From: Pleurocapsa minor GSE-CHR-MK 17-07R
Lineage (GTDB): Bacteria > Chloroflexota > Anaerolineae > Aggregatilineales > Phototrophicaceae
Direction: 5' to 3'
Length of the DNA stretch: 64,000 bases
Assembly: GCA_019359125.1 (NCBI GenBank)
Contig: JAHHHY010000016.1
Coordinates: 17,166-81,165 of the forward strand
Shown: positions 53,558-61,665 of the stretch, one piece after another
Position numbering within the stretch: position 1 is the stretch's first letter
Layout of the letters: each line of letters starts with the position of its first letter
Translations under genes and position numbers: made by a program
The notes under the pieces: generated by a model
What the model was told of the DNA's origin: nothing
Databases searched by the model: none
The model's input: only the letters and a program-made list of their open reading frames with translations

Positions 53558-54661
53558 ATGGCATTACGATTCCGCACAACCCTGATCGCGCTGCTGCTGT
53601 GCTTCATGCTGATGCTGCCGTCGCTGGCTGCGTCAGCACAGGAGACGCTGGTCACTGTGCCAGACCTGACCGGCCTGACCGTGCCACGCGCCGCCGCTGA
53701 ACTCAACCGCGTCGGGCTGATGCTGGGCGCACAGCTCAACCAGGCCTGGACGGAAGGCAGCCCGATCCCGCAGAACGCCATCGCCGCGCAGTCGGTCGCG
53801 CCGGGGCAGGCCGTCCCGATCAGCTCGGCGGTGGATGTGACCGTGCTGGCCTCGCCCAATGTCTCGCTGGTGTATGACGAAAACGACTTCACGATCGTCA
53901 ACCGCACAGGCGGCGACCTGCGGCTGGATAATCTGGCGTTTCAGTCGGTCGAGGGCAATCCGGCGGCCTTTTATGCGGGCCGCTGGGCGGGCGGCCTGCG
54001 CGCCGGGTACTGCGTGCAGGTGTGGTCGGTGCAGCGTTCGGTGCCGAAAGATATCCCCGGCTGTGAGGGCATCGCCAACTGGTTCACCAACGTGAACAAT
54101 CGGTCGGAGCATTTCTGGACCGGGCTGAACGGCATCACCCGCTTCGCCGTGGTGCAGGACGGCATCCAGCGCGGCGTGTGCGAGGCCGCCCCGGCGGGCG
54201 CGCAGCCGATCACCTGCGAGGTGTATCTCCCGGCGGGCGCAGCCAGCAGCGTGACCGAATACCTGTATTTCGCCTACACGCCCACGCGCCTGGTGGTGCT
54301 CAACCGGTCGGAGGACCGCTGGATGCCGCTGCGCGATGCCGTCATCCTGAACAACCACTGGAACCTGGCGCAGCCGGGCGCGCCGATTGCGCTGGGCGAC
54401 CAGTCGCTGTATGGCCTGATGAACCCGGCGGCCACGCTGAGCCAGCTTGCGCCCGGCCAATGCCTGCTGTTCACCGACAGCTCGCAGCCGGAGGCGCTGA
54501 ATCTGCCGGAGCCGTGCGACGTGATCGCCATGCTGAATGTGGACCCGAACCTGATTTTCTGGGCCGCGCCGTTCACCATCAACAGCGTGACCGACGGCCA
54601 GCAGCGCAGTTGTGCCGCCGCCACCCTCGACCGCCTGACCGTGTGCGTCATGCCGCGCTGA
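53558..54661 (+). CDS. Exported PASTA-domain protein
   Basis: A 367-residue protein with a signal peptide (LIALLLCFMLMLPSLAASA) and one PASTA domain at residues about 28-98 (VTVPDLTGLTVPRAAAELNRVGLML..NAIAAQSVAPGQAVPISSAVDVTVLA). Then come two or three beta domains. The first (SLVYDENDFTIVNRTGGDLRLDNLAFQS, with LRAGYCVQVW) resembles the outer domain of the Ser/Thr kinase at 30390. PASTA domains bind muropeptides or lipid II. AAGGA precedes the ATG. It lies 60 bases after the sigma-coupled gene and is probably part of the same envelope locus. Confidence 0.85.
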   Translation: MALRFRTTLIALLLCFMLMLPSLAASAQETLVTVPDLTGLTVPRAAAELNRVGLMLGAQLNQAWTEGSPIPQNAIAAQSVAPGQAVPISSAVDVTVLASPNVSLVYDENDFTIVNRTGGDLRLDNLAFQSVEGNPAAFYAGRWAGGLRAGYCVQVWSVQRSVPKDIPGCEGIANWFTNVNNRSEHFWTGLNGITRFAVVQDGIQRGVCEAAPAGAQPITCEVYLPAGAASSVTEYLYFAYTPTRLVVLNRSEDRWMPLRDAVILNNHWNLAQPGAPIALGDQSLYGLMNPAATLSQLAPGQCLLFTDSSQPEALNLPEPCDVIAMLNVDPNLIFWAAPFTINSVTDGQQRSCAAATLDRLTVCVMPR

Positions 54662-54736
54662 GGGGAAAAAGCATCCCAGCCGCTTCGGGGTTCCGTGGCG
54701 GCTGGGGGGGCGATCATTTGACGAGCTGAAGAGAAG

Positions 54737-56329
54737 TTACTTTTTGGGGCTTAAAACATCATCAAGAAATTTGACAACATTTGGGCCTACCCGATGAGGA
54801 AAAGTCATCAAGAATAGCAAAAGGAATGATGGGTTTGAACGAAAAATATGAGGCAATTGGTCGAGATTAACCTCTGAAGATTCTGCGCGCAGTTGCGTCC
54901 AACTCTGCCGAACATTTGGCTTTCTTAACTTTAGATGACCTTCTTCTTCATTTAGCCATCGCAGAAACTGCCAACGATATTCCGGGATAAACTCTACAAA
55001 ATCAATGTAACTTATCTCTGGCCAGAGAAATCTAAATCTAGATCTCCAGTTTCGCCGCACAAATAATTGGACTACAGACTCTAATGCATAAGATCTTCCC
55101 AAGTATGAATAGGACGGTTTAATTCCAAGTACTTCATTATTGAATTTTTCTTCCATTGCCTCTTCTATACTTTTGTACGGATCAAAAAGGCCTGAGTTTT
55201 TTTCTTGGTTATAATCGCAGATTGCTTTTATTAATTTTTCCAATAAAACATCAGATGTTTGATCTGGCTCACTTTTCTGGAGAAACCACATAATTGCAAG
55301 AAATGAAGGAATGGCGCCTTCCCCCCAAAGTTCAAGCTCTGATAAATGAGTGCGAATAAATGAAATGGAGAATTCATCAAATTGATAGCGTGCGTCAGTC
55401 AAATAATTCGACAATTGCAGAGTCGCAACTAAACCACTTAGCCAAGTCAGACGAGCTCTATAAAAAAGAAAGTCTGTTTTCGGGTCACCTTCCCACAAAA
55501 ACTCACGTTCCTGCAATTCTTCCTGTAGTGATTTTAAAGAAGATATCGCCATTTCATATGTCAAATTTATAGTTTGTTTCCACATTCTTTCAGGTAAGTC
55601 TATTCGCTCTATAAAAGCTGCAATAACTGCCGAACAGATAACCCATCCTTCAAACAATGCAACGTGATTATCTGTTTCTTGGTAAGGTGATAAAGAGAAG
55701 GATGCCAAAATAGCTAAGCCTGCAATCAATCGTTGAGAATCCAACTTCTTCGGCTCGATATCTTCAACAGAGGTAAATGAATACAAGAACTGGAAGAATT
55801 TGGATTTATCTAGATTGCCTTTACCATTATTAAGAAAAAATTCAAGAAGCGACTTTGTCGAATCAAGCTTAATAGGAAAAAAGTCAGTACTCGCATTCGC
55901 GAATCTGTCAACGAGTTGACCCAAAACTATTGTTTCTATCCTAGGATATCCACGTTGTTCCCAAGCTAAATTTCTGTCTTGTAGTTCTGTTTTAACCTCT
56001 TCATCAAGATTTCCATTTGTGACCAAGTAAACTCTTGGTTTAATGTCAGATGGAATAGATGAGTGTTTAATAGGCAATTCAACCAATCTGCGAAGTTGGT
56101 CAGACTCACTGTTATAAACCGAATATGTGATATTTCCAGCCTTTAGCTGATAGGCACATGGAGTACCATCAGGTGCAATAGATAGAATATCCTTGCCTTG
56201 TTCTAAGAAGCCATGTCGGCTTAGATGGATTACTTGATGTTGTTCCGCTGTTAAAAGATGACAAAAAGGTAATTCATAGGTGCGTTCACTTGCTTTAATC
56301 AACCAATTTTCGATTAGCCTTTTCAGCAT
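54737..56329 (-). CDS. Probable PD-(D/E)XK-type protein with long helical C-terminus, AT-rich
   Basis: A 530-residue protein of unknown family. The N-terminal 120 residues look like a restriction-endonuclease fold: LTAEQHQVIHLSRHGFLEQGKDIL, D47, then DGTPCAYQLKAGNI with Q61-x-K63, the D...QxK spacing of Mrr-like nucleases, followed by ESDQLRRLVELPI. The remaining 400 residues are helical with many aromatic residues (for example WEGDPKTDFLFYRARLTWLSG) and no TM. The gene is markedly AT-rich with codons unlike its neighbours, a sign of transfer. It overlaps the end of the upstream partner gene by 35 bases. A restriction or abortive-infection role is an inference. Confidence 0.7.
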   Translation of the reverse strand: MLKRLIENWLIKASERTYELPFCHLLTAEQHQVIHLSRHGFLEQGKDILSIAPDGTPCAYQLKAGNITYSVYNSESDQLRRLVELPIKHSSIPSDIKPRVYLVTNGNLDEEVKTELQDRNLAWEQRGYPRIETIVLGQLVDRFANASTDFFPIKLDSTKSLLEFFLNNGKGNLDKSKFFQFLYSFTSVEDIEPKKLDSQRLIAGLAILASFSLSPYQETDNHVALFEGWVICSAVIAAFIERIDLPERMWKQTINLTYEMAISSLKSLQEELQEREFLWEGDPKTDFLFYRARLTWLSGLVATLQLSNYLTDARYQFDEFSISFIRTHLSELELWGEGAIPSFLAIMWFLQKSEPDQTSDVLLEKLIKAICDYNQEKNSGLFDPYKSIEEAMEEKFNNEVLGIKPSYSYLGRSYALESVVQLFVRRNWRSRFRFLWPEISYIDFVEFIPEYRWQFLRWLNEEEGHLKLRKPNVRQSWTQLRAESSEVNLDQLPHIFRSNPSFLLLFLMTFPHRVGPNVVKFLDDVLSPKK

Positions 56330-56891
56330 GCCACTTCATCCTTTGCTCGTATACAGTCAGATCAAAAGTCTTTTTTACTTCTGGGTCTTCCATCCAGTTA
56401 GAAATCTTTTCTTTGACCTCATCTAAATACTCTTTAGGGACTAAAATAGCAGGCAGATTTACATTTCCATCCCTGTCAAAGCTGTATTTGAAGTCTGTAA
56501 TAATTCTAATCCATGTCTCTTTGTCTAATTGATCTAATTCAGGTAAGCTTTGAGAATTATCTGTCGTTTTCTGAGAGAATATTGACTTCAATAAATGCTC
56601 ATTTTGCTGTCTTACGAGTTCTTGGGCAGTGTCATCATAGAGTTCCAATAGTTCTCTAAGCGTCAAACTATGCGCTTCACTATTTTTTATCTCAAATGGA
56701 GCTGATATCTCCGTGTATGGATGAATACTCATATCCACATCATTTGAGATGACTTTTGTATGATTACCCTCAAAATGACGATATGAGGTGATCTCATTTA
56801 GAATACCCTGATAATGAGATATTCTGTTCTTCATATAATCAATGAGATATTGATCGATTTTCTTTTTTAGTTCTGGAAAGTCTGGTATCAA
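56295..56891 (-). CDS. Unknown partner protein of the AT-rich island
   Basis: A 198-residue mostly helical, charged protein, not recognised. ELKKKIDQYLIDYMKNRISHYQ opens it, and PEVKKTFDLTVYEQRMKWHAEKANRKL ends it. There is no TM or signal. The likely start is a TTG at 56891 with only a weak GAGAAA upstream; ATG 56834 is possible. AT-rich like the following gene, which begins inside its last 35 bases, so the two form one cassette. A TATAAT box on the same strand lies about 57 bases upstream. Confidence 0.6.
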   Translation of the reverse strand: MIPDFPELKKKIDQYLIDYMKNRISHYQGILNEITSYRHFEGNHTKVISNDVDMSIHPYTEISAPFEIKNSEAHSLTLRELLELYDDTAQELVRQQNEHLLKSIFSQKTTDNSQSLPELDQLDKETWIRIITDFKYSFDRDGNVNLPAILVPKEYLDEVKEKISNWMEDPEVKKTFDLTVYEQRMKWHAEKANRKLVD

Positions 56892-56947
56892 TTGGTTTCT
56901 CGCAGTTCAGTTTGTTGAAACACAGAATCTTTACCGTTCACCCTGAG

Positions 56948-56953
56948 ATTATA
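56948..56953 (-). promoter_or_regulatory. -10 box of the AT-rich cassette
   Basis: TATAAT on the minus strand within an AT-rich patch, about 57 bases before the first gene of the cassette. The -35 region 17 bases upstream is poor (AACAAT). Confidence 0.45.
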
Positions 56954-56987
56954 ACATACTTTATTAATGGATTGTTCTTGCGCGGAG

Positions 56988-58097
56988 TCACGAACCCCCA
57001 AGCTCGACCACGTACAGCACGCTGTCTGTAGCGCCTTCGGTGGCGAAGAAGCCGCCCACAACCAGCGCGTCGCCCGGCGTGAAAACCAGCGGCGCGTTGA
57101 AATCAAAGCGCAGGCCCTCCGGCACCACAATCGGCACGGTCGTCACCTGGTCCGGCTCACTCGCGCTGATGAACTGGATTTCCTCGTCACGCGTCGCCCA
57201 CGCCAGCACGATTTCCGAGGCCGACAGCGCGTAGGACGTGCCTGTCACGGGAACCGACGCGGTCGGCTGGCCGCTGGCGCTTTCAATGAATTGCACGGCA
57301 TCGGCCGCATCGTCGTAATACACAATTTCCCTGCCCGACGCCGTGAAGCGCAGGTGGCGCACAGGGAAGCGCGCCGGGTCTGCATCGACGGCGCGAAGCT
57401 GGCGCGACTGGAATCGCTCGGCATCGAACAGCAGCACCTGCCCGTTGCCATTGGCGGTCACCACCTGCGACCCGTCGGGCGAGAGGTCCCAGGCCGTGAC
57501 GCCATAGTCCAGGCGGCCAAACGGGTCGCCTAACTGAAGCTGGCCATACGACGCGAGCGCCCTGCGCCAGATGCGCGTCACGTGGCCGGTGGTGATGTCC
57601 CAGTGCAGGAAGACGGCCGGCGCGATCGGCTGAAGCGCCACCAGCGTCTGATTGTCGGGCAGGAAGCGCATCTGATAACTGCCGGGGAGGGCGGCTATCT
57701 CGTGGACGACCTCGCCGGTCGCGACGTCCCACACCAGTATCTCGCCATTCAGGAAATAGCCCGCCAGCAGCGTCCCGTCCGGGCTGAAAGTGACGTCCGC
57801 GGCGAAATCTGTCTGGCCGTTGAAACGCATCCGTTCTTCGCCCGTTTGCAGGTCGATCAGCACGATGGCCGCCGCTGCCGCATCGACCTCGTAGCCGATC
57901 AGGGGCACGCCCAGCAGCGTACGCGCACGTTCGCCCACATAGAGCGCGGCCGCGTCGCCAGCCGGCGCCAGACGCAGGTCGTAGGCGGGCAGCCCGACGA
58001 CCGGAATCTCGCGGATATTCACCTCGGCCTGTGCGGCGGTCGGCATCGCGACGGCGAACAGCGAGAACAGGAATGCGACGAGCAGGAAGCGTTTCAT
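56988..58097 (-). CDS. Exported WD40-like beta-propeller protein
   Basis: A 369-residue protein with a signal peptide (RFLLVAFLFSLFAVAMPTAAQA) and propeller-type repeats: FAADVTFSPDGTLLAGYFLNGEILVWDVATGEVVHEI, YQMRFLPDNQTLVALQP, GVTAWDLSPDGSQVVTANGNGQVLLFDAE, RHLRFTASGREIVYYDDAADAVQFIE. No enzyme motif was found. It probably serves as a surface binding scaffold. The start at 58097 has AAGGA eight bases upstream. It lies between the AT-rich island and a repeat module. Confidence 0.8.
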   Translation of the reverse strand: MKRFLLVAFLFSLFAVAMPTAAQAEVNIREIPVVGLPAYDLRLAPAGDAAALYVGERARTLLGVPLIGYEVDAAAAAIVLIDLQTGEERMRFNGQTDFAADVTFSPDGTLLAGYFLNGEILVWDVATGEVVHEIAALPGSYQMRFLPDNQTLVALQPIAPAVFLHWDITTGHVTRIWRRALASYGQLQLGDPFGRLDYGVTAWDLSPDGSQVVTANGNGQVLLFDAERFQSRQLRAVDADPARFPVRHLRFTASGREIVYYDDAADAVQFIESASGQPTASVPVTGTSYALSASEIVLAWATRDEEIQFISASEPDQVTTVPIVVPEGLRFDFNAPLVFTPGDALVVGGFFATEGATDSVLYVVELGGS

Positions 58098-58126
58098 GGG
58101 AATATTCCTTGTGTTGAACCACACAA

Positions 58127-58275
58127 CCTCACCCCTCCGTCCCCTGTTCACTGCGTGGATGAGGGGATGACTCAGGGCGTGTTTTACAAGCAGCCTCACC
58201 CCAAAACCCTGGCGGGTTTTTGCCCCTCTCCACGTTGTGGAGAGGGGCGGTTGAGCGCAGCGAAACGGGGTGAGG
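58127..58275. repeat. CCTCACCCC...GGGGTGAGG repeat module, double unit
   Basis: Contains CCTCACCCCTCCGTCCCCTG, GTGGATGAGGGGATGAC, a second CCTCACCCCAAAACCCTGGC and GCCCCTCTCCACGTTGTGGAG, then TGAGCGCAGCGAAACGGGGTGAGG. The second half is the reverse-oriented equivalent of 27793-27870. Confidence 0.65.
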
Positions 58276-58346
58276 TGACTAAAATCACTGGTCAGGTTAA
58301 AGACCAGTCTATGTGTTTTCAGGCGGGGCGCAATCGGTCTTTAGCC

Positions 58347-59969
58347 TTACCAGGCGGCGACCTGGCCATCTTTGCGCGGATCGCTGCCGCCCAGCAGCAC
58401 GCCCGTCCCGGCATCACGGCGGATGATCTGGCCGTCGCCAAACACGCCGCGTCCTGCCCCGCTGACCGGCCGGGCGGGATGCCCCAGCTCCGCCAGCCGC
58501 GCCATCGTCGCCACCGGATAGCCCTCCTCGATCAGCAGCGGCGCATCGGGCTGATTGCCATCCAGGCACCAGCGCGGCCGGTTGAGCGCCTCCTGCGGAT
58601 TCAGCTCATCGTCGACCATCGCGCTGACGACCTGCATATGCCCCTGCGGCTGCATGAACCCGCCCATCACGCCCAGCGTCGCCCACAAGACGCCGTCTTT
58701 GGTGGCCAGCGCCGGGATGATGGTGTGATACGGCCGCTTGCCCGGCTGTAACTCATTCGGGTGTCCGGCGTCCAGCACGAAGCCCGCCCCACGATTTTGC
58801 AGGAAGACGCCCGTGCCCTCGGCCACGATCGTGCTGCCGAAGCCCATGTACAGGCTGTTGATGAACGAGCAGCCATTGCCTTCGCCGTCGATGACGCACA
58901 GATACACCGTGTCGGTGCCCGCGAACGGCTGGCCGAAGGTGGGCGGGCGCATGGCGCGGTCTGGCCGGATGAGCGCGCGCCGACCGGCCAGATAGCCGGG
59001 GTCGAGCAATCCAGTAACCGGCGCGGGATGCGTCGCCATGTCGGCCACATACTGGCGCGCATCGGCGAAGGCCAGGCGCATGGCCTCGACCATCAGATGC
59101 ACGCGCTCCGGCCCGTCCCACGGCATCGACGCGATATCGAATCCGGCGGCGATGCCCAGCGCCTGCAAGGCAGCGATGCCCTGGCCATTGGGCGGGCATT
59201 CCCACACGGTCACGCCGCGATAATCGGTGCTGATCGGCTCGTCCCAGGTGGAACGATGCGCGGCCAGGTCATCGGTCGTCATGCGGCCGCCCGCCGCCTG
59301 GATCGTGCGCGCAATGGCCGCGGCAATCTCACCGTGGTAGAAAGCCTGTGCGCCGCCCTCGGCCACCTGCTCGAAGGTGCGTGCCAGCTCCGGCAGGCGG
59401 ACGATTTCGCCGGCTTTCGGGGCGCGTCCGCCGGGCAGGTACGGGTCAGTGTTGACGCCAGCGCGCAGCACACCCTCGGAGCGCCGCCAGCCCTCGGCGT
59501 AGACAGGCTGCACCGCGAAGCCGTCGCGGGCATAGGCGATGGCGTCGGCCAGCACGTTTTTCAGCGTCATGCGGCCGTGGCGCGCCAGCAAATCTTCCCA
59601 GCCCTGCGCCGCACCCGGCACCGTGACGGCATTGGCATCACGCGGGGGGATGGCTGACCAGCCGCGCCCGCGCAGGTCCTCGGCGGTCAGCGCGGCCGGG
59701 GCGCGTCCGCTGCCATTGAGCGCGCTGATGCGGCCGGTTTTGGCGTCATAAAACAGCGCATAGCAGTCCCCGCCGATGCCGGTCGAGGCCGATTCGGTCA
59801 CATTCAGCACGGCCGCAGCCGCAATCGCCGCGTCGGCCGCTGTGCCGCCTGCCTGCAAAATGCGCAGCCCGGCCTGCGAGGCCAGCGGATTGCTGGTCGC
59901 CACCATGCCGCGCCGCCCGGCCACCATCGACCGCCGCGTTTGAAAGTCAAAGCTCATCGTTTTCATCAT
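58347..59969 (-). CDS. ggt: Gamma-glutamyltransferase
   Basis: A 540-residue N-terminal-nucleophile hydrolase that cleaves itself into two subunits and transfers or hydrolyses gamma-glutamyl groups such as glutathione. Seen: GMVATSNPLASQAGLRILQAGGTAADAAIAA, TGIGGDCYALFYD, and the cleavage/nucleophile T354 in AGTDTVYLCVIDGEGNGCSFI (alignment with TTHYSVVDKDGN of classical enzymes), then NRGAGFVLD and LGVMGGFMQPQGHMQV. No signal peptide, so it may act in the cytoplasm. AGGGG lies five bases before the ATG. It is divergent from the Tat-exported hydrolase gene. Confidence 0.93.
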   Translation of the reverse strand: MMKTMSFDFQTRRSMVAGRRGMVATSNPLASQAGLRILQAGGTAADAAIAAAAVLNVTESASTGIGGDCYALFYDAKTGRISALNGSGRAPAALTAEDLRGRGWSAIPPRDANAVTVPGAAQGWEDLLARHGRMTLKNVLADAIAYARDGFAVQPVYAEGWRRSEGVLRAGVNTDPYLPGGRAPKAGEIVRLPELARTFEQVAEGGAQAFYHGEIAAAIARTIQAAGGRMTTDDLAAHRSTWDEPISTDYRGVTVWECPPNGQGIAALQALGIAAGFDIASMPWDGPERVHLMVEAMRLAFADARQYVADMATHPAPVTGLLDPGYLAGRRALIRPDRAMRPPTFGQPFAGTDTVYLCVIDGEGNGCSFINSLYMGFGSTIVAEGTGVFLQNRGAGFVLDAGHPNELQPGKRPYHTIIPALATKDGVLWATLGVMGGFMQPQGHMQVVSAMVDDELNPQEALNRPRWCLDGNQPDAPLLIEEGYPVATMARLAELGHPARPVSGAGRGVFGDGQIIRRDAGTGVLLGGSDPRKDGQVAAW

Positions 59970-60166
59970 GTCAGCCCCTGCCGGATGGCTCGTGCGTTTT
60001 CATGACGCTCATGATACCGCCTTCGGGCAGGTCGCGCCCCCTGATGGCATGGCATGTGCTGGATCAAGACGACTATTCACAAATACTTAAAGTCTTACTG
60101 CGTAAGTCTTCATGTGCTCGCGTTATCAGTATCGCTATCGCACGCATTACTGTAAGGGATTTACAA

Positions 60167-61132
60167 ATGAATCTTCAGCAAGCCGCTTTTTCCCGCCGCA
60201 ATTTTCTGAAGGGTGCAGGCGCGGCCGCCTTCGCCACCAGCTTCAGCACCTGGTTCGCGCTGCGCCCGGTGATGGCGCAGGATGGCACGCCTGCTTCGGG
60301 CGTGACCGCTTTCGCCCGCTTCAACGTGGGGGCCCTTCAGGTGACGGTCATCCAGGACGCTGTCTTCCCGCTGGAAACCTCGATTCTGGGCGCCAATGCC
60401 ACCGTGGACGATATCAATGCGGTGCTGGCGGCCAATAACCAGCCCGTCACCGGCGCGGTGAACGCCACGGTCAACCCGGTGCTGGTGAATACCGGCAGCG
60501 AGCTGATCCTGATCGACTCGGGCAACGGCGCGGATGCGGGCGGCAGCCTGAACAACACGCTGGCCCTGCTGGGCGTCACGCCGGACAGCATCAACCGCGT
60601 GGTGATTTCGCACTTCCACCCCGACCACATCAATGGCCTGCTGGCGGGCGGCGCTGCTGCCTTCCCGAATGCGACCATTCATTTCCCGCAGGCCGAGTGG
60701 GACTTCATGCAGGCTACGCCGGCTGATTCGCCTGCCGCCGGGCTGGTGACCGCCGCGACCGCCGCGCTGCAGCCGTATCTCGATGCCGATCAGGTGAGCT
60801 ACTACGCGCCCGAAGGCGAAATTCTGCCCGGCATCGTCGCCGTGCCCGCGCCGGGTCACACGCCCGGCCACACCGCGATTCGCCTTGAATCCGAAGGTGA
60901 ATCGGTGCTCAACCTGATCGACACCGCGCTGAGCGCCGTGATTTCGCTGTCGCGCCCGGACTGGTACGCCGCCTTCGACGCGGTTCCCGAGCTGGCCGCC
61001 GAGACGCGCCTGGCCCTGCTGACCAGCGCCGCCGCTGATGGCGCCCGCGTGATGGGCTACCATTTCCCGTTCCCTGGTGTCGGCTATGTCGTTGCTGAGG
61101 ATGATGCCTTCAGCTTCGTCCCCGCGACGTAA
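60167..61132 (+). CDS. Tat-exported metallo-beta-lactamase-fold hydrolase
   Basis: A 321-residue protein. The N-terminus has the twin-arginine motif SRRNFLKGAGAAAFATS and a hydrophobic stretch ending PVMAQ. The MBL fold shows ELILIDSGNGAD, the zinc motif HFHPDHING, PGHTPGHTAIRL and NLIDTALS, like the AHL-lactonase/SoxH-type branch. Metal-loaded in the cytoplasm and exported folded. The start at 60167 follows AAGGG by nine bases. Upstream, CTTAC-TGC-GTAAG forms a small inverted repeat. The tatA gene lies 250 bases downstream, which fits its Tat dependence. Confidence 0.9.
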   Translation: MNLQQAAFSRRNFLKGAGAAAFATSFSTWFALRPVMAQDGTPASGVTAFARFNVGALQVTVIQDAVFPLETSILGANATVDDINAVLAANNQPVTGAVNATVNPVLVNTGSELILIDSGNGADAGGSLNNTLALLGVTPDSINRVVISHFHPDHINGLLAGGAAAFPNATIHFPQAEWDFMQATPADSPAAGLVTAATAALQPYLDADQVSYYAPEGEILPGIVAVPAPGHTPGHTAIRLESEGESVLNLIDTALSAVISLSRPDWYAAFDAVPELAAETRLALLTSAAADGARVMGYHFPFPGVGYVVAEDDAFSFVPAT

Positions 61133-61211
61133 GCAGCGGATTTCGAGCAGGGGCATGGCGTGCTCTGTGCCCCTGCGTATACCCGACTTCGGACGTATTT
61201 TTGACCAGCGC

Positions 61212-61276
61212 GGACACGGCAGGCCGTGTCCCTACGTCCCAGGTCATCACCGGTAGGGACGAGGCCTGCCTCGTCC
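61212..61276. repeat. Short doublet of palindromes (internal-deletion form of the 130-bp element)
   Basis: GGACACGGC-AG-GCCGTGTCC (61212-61231), CCTACG..AGGTCATCACCGGTAGG, then GGACGAGGC-CT-GCCTCGTCC (61257-61276). The arms differ from other copies but the CCTAC...GTAGG flanks and AGGTCATCA core are shared. Confidence 0.6.
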
Positions 61277-61315
61277 GGCCCTGAAATTCAAACGGGTTCT
61301 TTGCCAGGGCAATTT

Positions 61316-61345
61316 TTCTGTACAGGCCTCGATTTGTGCTATACT
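61316..61345 (+). promoter_or_regulatory. Extended -10 promoter of tatA
   Basis: TGCTATACT (extended -10, TATACT at 61340-61345) with a weak -35 TTCTGT 18 bases upstream. The ATG of tatA is 38 bases downstream. Confidence 0.5.
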
Positions 61346-61382
61346 GATGGAAAGTCAGACGCCGAGTGCAAGGAAACCCACA

Positions 61383-61574
61383 ATGCCAAGCATTGGTCCA
61401 ACCGAACTGATTATCATCCTGGTGATCGTCCTGCTGTTGTTTGGTGTCGGCCGTGTCAGCCGCATCGGCGGGGAGCTGGGCAGCGCGGTTGCCAACTTCC
61501 GCAAGGGACTGGGCGACTCCAGCAAGAAGAATGATGCAGCCAATCAGGAAGTGCCGCCTCCGCCTCAGGCGTAG
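61383..61574 (+). CDS. tatA: Sec-independent translocase subunit TatA/TatE
   Basis: A 63-residue protein of normal TatA shape: short N-terminus, IGPTELIIILVIVLLLFGVGRV as TM helix with the Glu and Phe-Gly hinge, amphipathic helix SRIGGELGSAVANFRKGLG, and a charged tail ending PPPPQA. It forms the pore complex for folded protein export. Family-like sequence begins at MPSIGP. No tatB or tatC is adjacent. It has its own promoter and terminator. Confidence 0.95.
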   Translation: MPSIGPTELIIILVIVLLLFGVGRVSRIGGELGSAVANFRKGLGDSSKKNDAANQEVPPPPQA

Positions 61575-61609
61575 TCTATCGCCAGCACACCTCCCGAATT
61601 AAACAGTTG

Positions 61610-61648
61610 ACAGGGCAGCCTGGTTTATGGGCTGCCCTGTTGTGTTTA
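61610..61648 (+). terminator. Intrinsic terminator after tatA
   Basis: Stem ACAGGGCAGCC (61610-61620) and GGCTGCCCTGT (61630-61640), then TGTGTTTATA. It may serve the convergent isomerase gene too. Confidence 0.75.
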
Positions 61649-61665
61649 TATGCTCCTGCGCCGCC

